Shown here: positions 6,904 to 9,030 of the stretch, one piece after another
Numbering within the stretch: the stretch's first letter is position 1
Layout of the letters: each line of letters starts with the position of its first letter
Assembly: GCA_027620595.1 (NCBI GenBank)
Contig: JAQCDI010000081.1
Location: forward strand, 1 to 9,030
Direction: 5' to 3'
Source: Bacteroidota bacterium
GTDB taxonomy: Bacteria; Bacteroidota; Rhodothermia; Rhodothermales; UBA10348
Length of the DNA stretch: 9,030 bases
Notes under the pieces: generated by a model
Seen by the model: only the letters and a program-made list of their open reading frames with translations
What the model was told of the DNA's origin: nothing
Database searches by the model: none
Made by a program: the position numbers and the translations under genes

Positions 6904-7353
6904 TTACTGGGGCATGGTGCGGCGGCCGCGCTGACCCTGTCCCTGACCGGGTCCACGGCGGCGCTCTGCCTGGAAGGCATCATATTTTTCGAGCTGGTCG
7001 GACGACAGGACCGTGGCCAGCTGTTCGCGGGTAGCTTCGTTGAGCTCCTGCATCTTCTGGCGCATGCCGGCACGTGCCATCTGGTTGCCGCCACCCTGCA
7101 TGGCCGACATGGTCTCCATCATCTTTTCCTGCTGGGACCACAGGATCTCCTTGACCTTCGGTGCCGAAGCATCATCGAGCGCCAAGGTAGTTTTGAGTTC
7201 TTCGAACTCAGTATCAAATCGGGCCTTGCGCTCTTCAGGCGTCATGCGCATGCCCTGGGCAAATGCGGGAGCCACGGCAAGCAGCAGCACGGCTGTCAGC
7301 GACAGCAACCGTGCGGCAATGCCGAGGCCACGGAGTGAAAACGGCGTCTTCAT
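6904..7353 (-). CDS. Secreted Spy/CpxP-like periplasmic protein, Met-rich
   Basis: A 149-aa exported protein of the Spy/CpxP (LTxxQ) type; members are small helical periplasmic chaperones or stress sensors, some binding metals. The signal peptide spans 1-32, with basic residues at 8 and 15, a hydrophobic core at 17-29 and an A-F-A cleavage site before Q33, so it should be soluble rather than anchored. The mature part is helical (about 40-130). It includes MTPEERKARFDTEFEEL (37-53) and LATVLSSDQLEKYDAF (112-127), which match the two LTxxQ-type helices. It holds ten methionines (M35, M37, M78, M79, M82, M85, M92, M97, M101, M147) and no cysteine; the C-terminus is an Arg/Gly/Gln-rich tail. It is the first gene of the minus-strand run, 113 bases before the sigma start, and lies opposite cysS. 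No clear ribosome binding site is seen. Confidence 0.82.
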   Translation of the reverse strand: MKTPFSLRGLGIAARLLSLTAVLLLAVAPAFAQGMRMTPEERKARFDTEFEELKTTLALDDASAPKVKEILWSQQEKMMETMSAMQGGGNQMARAGMRQKMQELNEATREQLATVLSSDQLEKYDAFQAERRRGPGQGQGQRGRRTMPQ

Positions 7354-7583
7354 GGGATTTCGGAGTGAGGAGTCAAAGAAGCCGCCATGCGCCGGGGATG
7401 TGGTTCCGGCAAAATTCGACGGTCTTTCCCGTTAGACGCGATCAAATCGGTTACATTCCCACCCTGAATCGCACCAGAAGCACCCGGGAACGGGATTTCC
7501 GTGAACTGTTCGGGAAGGCGGACGCCGTCCGGGACCTCCCTTCGTGCCTGACCATTCGACCCGCGCAACCAACCCCTGATGCC
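7354..7583 (+). promoter_or_regulatory. Divergent intergenic region between the Spy-like gene and cysS
   Basis: This 230-base gap must carry the promoters for the minus-strand operon and for cysS. On the minus strand a GGAAC-containing stretch (near 7403-7408) could be a -35 element of the ECF type, about 50 bases before the Spy-like ATG, but no convincing -10 follows. On the plus strand TACATT at 7452-7457 is a possible -10 with no good -35. No riboswitch, T-box, tRNA or terminator is recognised. The cysS frame is open back to an ATG at 7398, which is probably accidental. Confidence 0.4.
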
Positions 7584-9029
7584 GTGAACCGCGACTTCCG
7601 GATCTACAACACGCTGACCAATGCCCCCGAGGTGTTGGCGCCCCGCAATCCCGGTCATCTCACGTTCTACTCGTGTGGGCCCACGGTGTACTCGTACGCC
7701 CACATCGGCAACTTCCGCTCATTCCTGACGGCGGACCTGATCCTGCGCACCAGTCAGGCCATCGGCTGGGACGTGACCTACGCGACGAATATTACCGACG
7801 TCGGCCACCTTACCGAGGACGACCTAACGGACCCGTCCGGAGAGGATCGCATGGTGAAGGCCCTTCGCTCGAAAGAAGGCGAAGCGTTCGTCAACATCTG
7901 GGATCTGGCGCGTCATTACACCGAAACCCTGGTAGCGGACTGGCACCGGTTGAACCTTCGCGAACCCACCGTTCGCCCCCGCGCCACCGAGCACATGCGC
8001 GAGCAGATTGCCGCCGTGCAGCAGCTGATGGACAAGGGGCACGCTTACGAAACCGAGAAAGGGGTCTACTTTTCGGTGACTTCGTTCCCCGCGTATGGCA
8101 AGCTTTCGGGCAACACCCTCGACGGGGAGCTCGAGCAGACCGTTCGGGATGTGGTGGTCGACGATGGCAAACGGGATCCGCGGGACTTTGCGCTCTGGAA
8201 GAAGGACGACAAGCACCTCATGCAGTGGTACAGTCCCTGGGGCTGGGGCTTTCCGGGCTGGCACATCGAATGCTCGGTCATGGCCATGAGCTACCTGGGC
8301 GAGCAGATCGACCTGCACGCCGGCGGCGAAGACCTGATTTTCCCCCATCATGAATGCGAAATCGCCCAGTCGGAATCCCTGACCGGAAAGCCCTTTGCCA
8401 AGGTCTGGGCCCACACGCGTTTCCTGCAGGTCGAAGGGGAAAAGATGTCCAAGCGCCTGGGCAACTTCTTTACGGTGCGGGACCTGGTGGCGCCCGAAGA
8501 GGATGGCGGCAAGGGGATCGACCCCCTCGCGGTACGGATGACCCTCATTTCCGGGCATTACCGCAAGCCGTTCAATTTCACCATGAAGACCCTGGCCGGG
8601 AATGTCCGCCACCGCGAACGCCTGGAAGAAGTCATGGCGCTGGTGGGTCATCCGAAGGACGGCGTGGGAGACTACGAGGGAGATACCGGCACGATCCTGG
8701 GCTCCATGTTTGAGAAGGCGCTGGAAGCCCTCCTCGACGACCTGAACACCCCGGTGGCCCTGGCGCAGCTTTTCGGCGGCACCAAGGTCATCCTGGGCAA
8801 GGGCGCTTCGCTCGACGACACGGCGCGCGCGGCGGCGCGGCGCTGGCTCCACGACATGAATGCGCTGCTCGGCGTGATCTATTACGACGATGCGCCCGAG
8901 GCCGTTGAAACGGCCGACCCGCTGGCGGCTACGGTCGAACCCCTGATCGCCGAGCGCGCCGCCGCGCGCGCCGCCGGCAACTGGGGGCGGGCCGACGAGA
9001 TCCGCGACGAACTGTTGACCCTTGGCATC
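7584..9029 (+). CDS. cysS: Cysteinyl-tRNA synthetase, 3'-truncated by window
   Basis: Class I aminoacyl-tRNA synthetase charging tRNA-Cys in the cytoplasm. The 482 residues seen run from a GTG at 7584 to the end of the window with no stop, so only a short C-terminal part is missing. The zinc and cysteine site is complete: C31 in YSCGPTVY, C230 in GWHIECS, and H255 and E259 in FPHHECEIA. The HIGH motif reads HIGN (40-43), and the KMSKS loop reads KMSKRLGN (287-294), with Arg in place of the last Ser. The anticodon-binding helical domain follows (about 365-430), and the end (AARAAGNWGRADEIRDEL) is the usual C-terminal segment. The GTG gives the normal N-terminus (V-N-R-D-F-R-I-Y-N-T). An ATG at 7398 would add 62 residues with no family resemblance. 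The gene diverges from the stress operon and is functionally unrelated to it. Confidence 0.97.
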   Translation, partial: MNRDFRIYNTLTNAPEVLAPRNPGHLTFYSCGPTVYSYAHIGNFRSFLTADLILRTSQAIGWDVTYATNITDVGHLTEDDLTDPSGEDRMVKALRSKEGEAFVNIWDLARHYTETLVADWHRLNLREPTVRPRATEHMREQIAAVQQLMDKGHAYETEKGVYFSVTSFPAYGKLSGNTLDGELEQTVRDVVVDDGKRDPRDFALWKKDDKHLMQWYSPWGWGFPGWHIECSVMAMSYLGEQIDLHAGGEDLIFPHHECEIAQSESLTGKPFAKVWAHTRFLQVEGEKMSKRLGNFFTVRDLVAPEEDGGKGIDPLAVRMTLISGHYRKPFNFTMKTLAGNVRHRERLEEVMALVGHPKDGVGDYEGDTGTILGSMFEKALEALLDDLNTPVALAQLFGGTKVILGKGASLDDTARAAARRWLHDMNALLGVIYYDDAPEAVETADPLAATVEPLIAERAAARAAGNWGRADEIRDELLTLGI

Positions 9030-9030
9030 G

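Noticed and set aside
7478..7520. Repeated GGGAAC/GTTCGGG-like words upstream of cysS, considered as an operator
   Set aside because: Only a nine-base GAACTGTTC palindrome is exact; it is too short and isolated to call a regulatory site.
7398..7583. N-terminal extension of cysS from an in-frame ATG at 7398
   Set aside because: The 62 extra residues do not resemble any CysRS N-terminus and would fill most of the intergenic region needed for two divergent promoters; the GTG at 7584 gives the normal start.

Overview
The window comes from a GC-rich (roughly 60% G+C), tightly packed bacterial chromosome. Few genes have a strong Shine-Dalgarno sequence. The MacB-type transporter is split into separate ATPase and permease genes. 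A lineage in or near the Bacteroidota/Rhodothermota is a plausible guess, but no marker here proves it. There are no rRNA or tRNA genes, insertion sequences, CRISPR arrays or phage genes. The region reads as ordinary chromosome with one interesting regulatory and export operon.

Layout. (1) On the plus strand, 3-1873 holds three closely spaced genes: the 3' part of a periplasmic M23 (LytM-type) metallopeptidase with a C-terminal SH3-like domain, yidD (membrane-protein insertion factor), and a MoaB/MogA-type molybdopterin gene that overlaps yidD by four bases (ATGA). (2) On the minus strand, 7353 down to 1927 holds seven co-directional genes with gaps of about 10 to 115 bases. They are a secreted Met-rich Spy/CpxP-like protein, an ECF sigma factor, a one-TM protein placed as an anti-sigma factor, a membrane-anchored Spy/CpxP/CnrX-like periplasmic protein, a MacA-like adaptor, a MacB-like ATPase and a MacB/FtsX-like permease. 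(3) On the plus strand from 7584, running off the window, is cysS (cysteinyl-tRNA synthetase), transcribed divergently from the operon across a 230-base intergenic region.

How the genes may work together. The minus-strand operon has the parts of a self-contained envelope-sensing and export module. A periplasmic sensor and a transmembrane anti-sigma factor would hold the ECF sigma factor inactive. On an envelope or metal signal the released sigma would transcribe the operon and raise the level of a MacAB-type tripartite exporter. The order sigma, short one-TM protein, membrane-anchored CpxP-fold-like protein resembles the CnrYXH nickel/cobalt system of Cupriavidus in its set of parts. The anti-sigma candidate lacks the usual zinc anti-sigma motif, and the sensor carries a His-Tyr-Met-Arg-His cluster. 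No TolC-type outer-membrane channel lies in the window, so that partner would be encoded elsewhere. The metal link and the regulatory wiring are inference.
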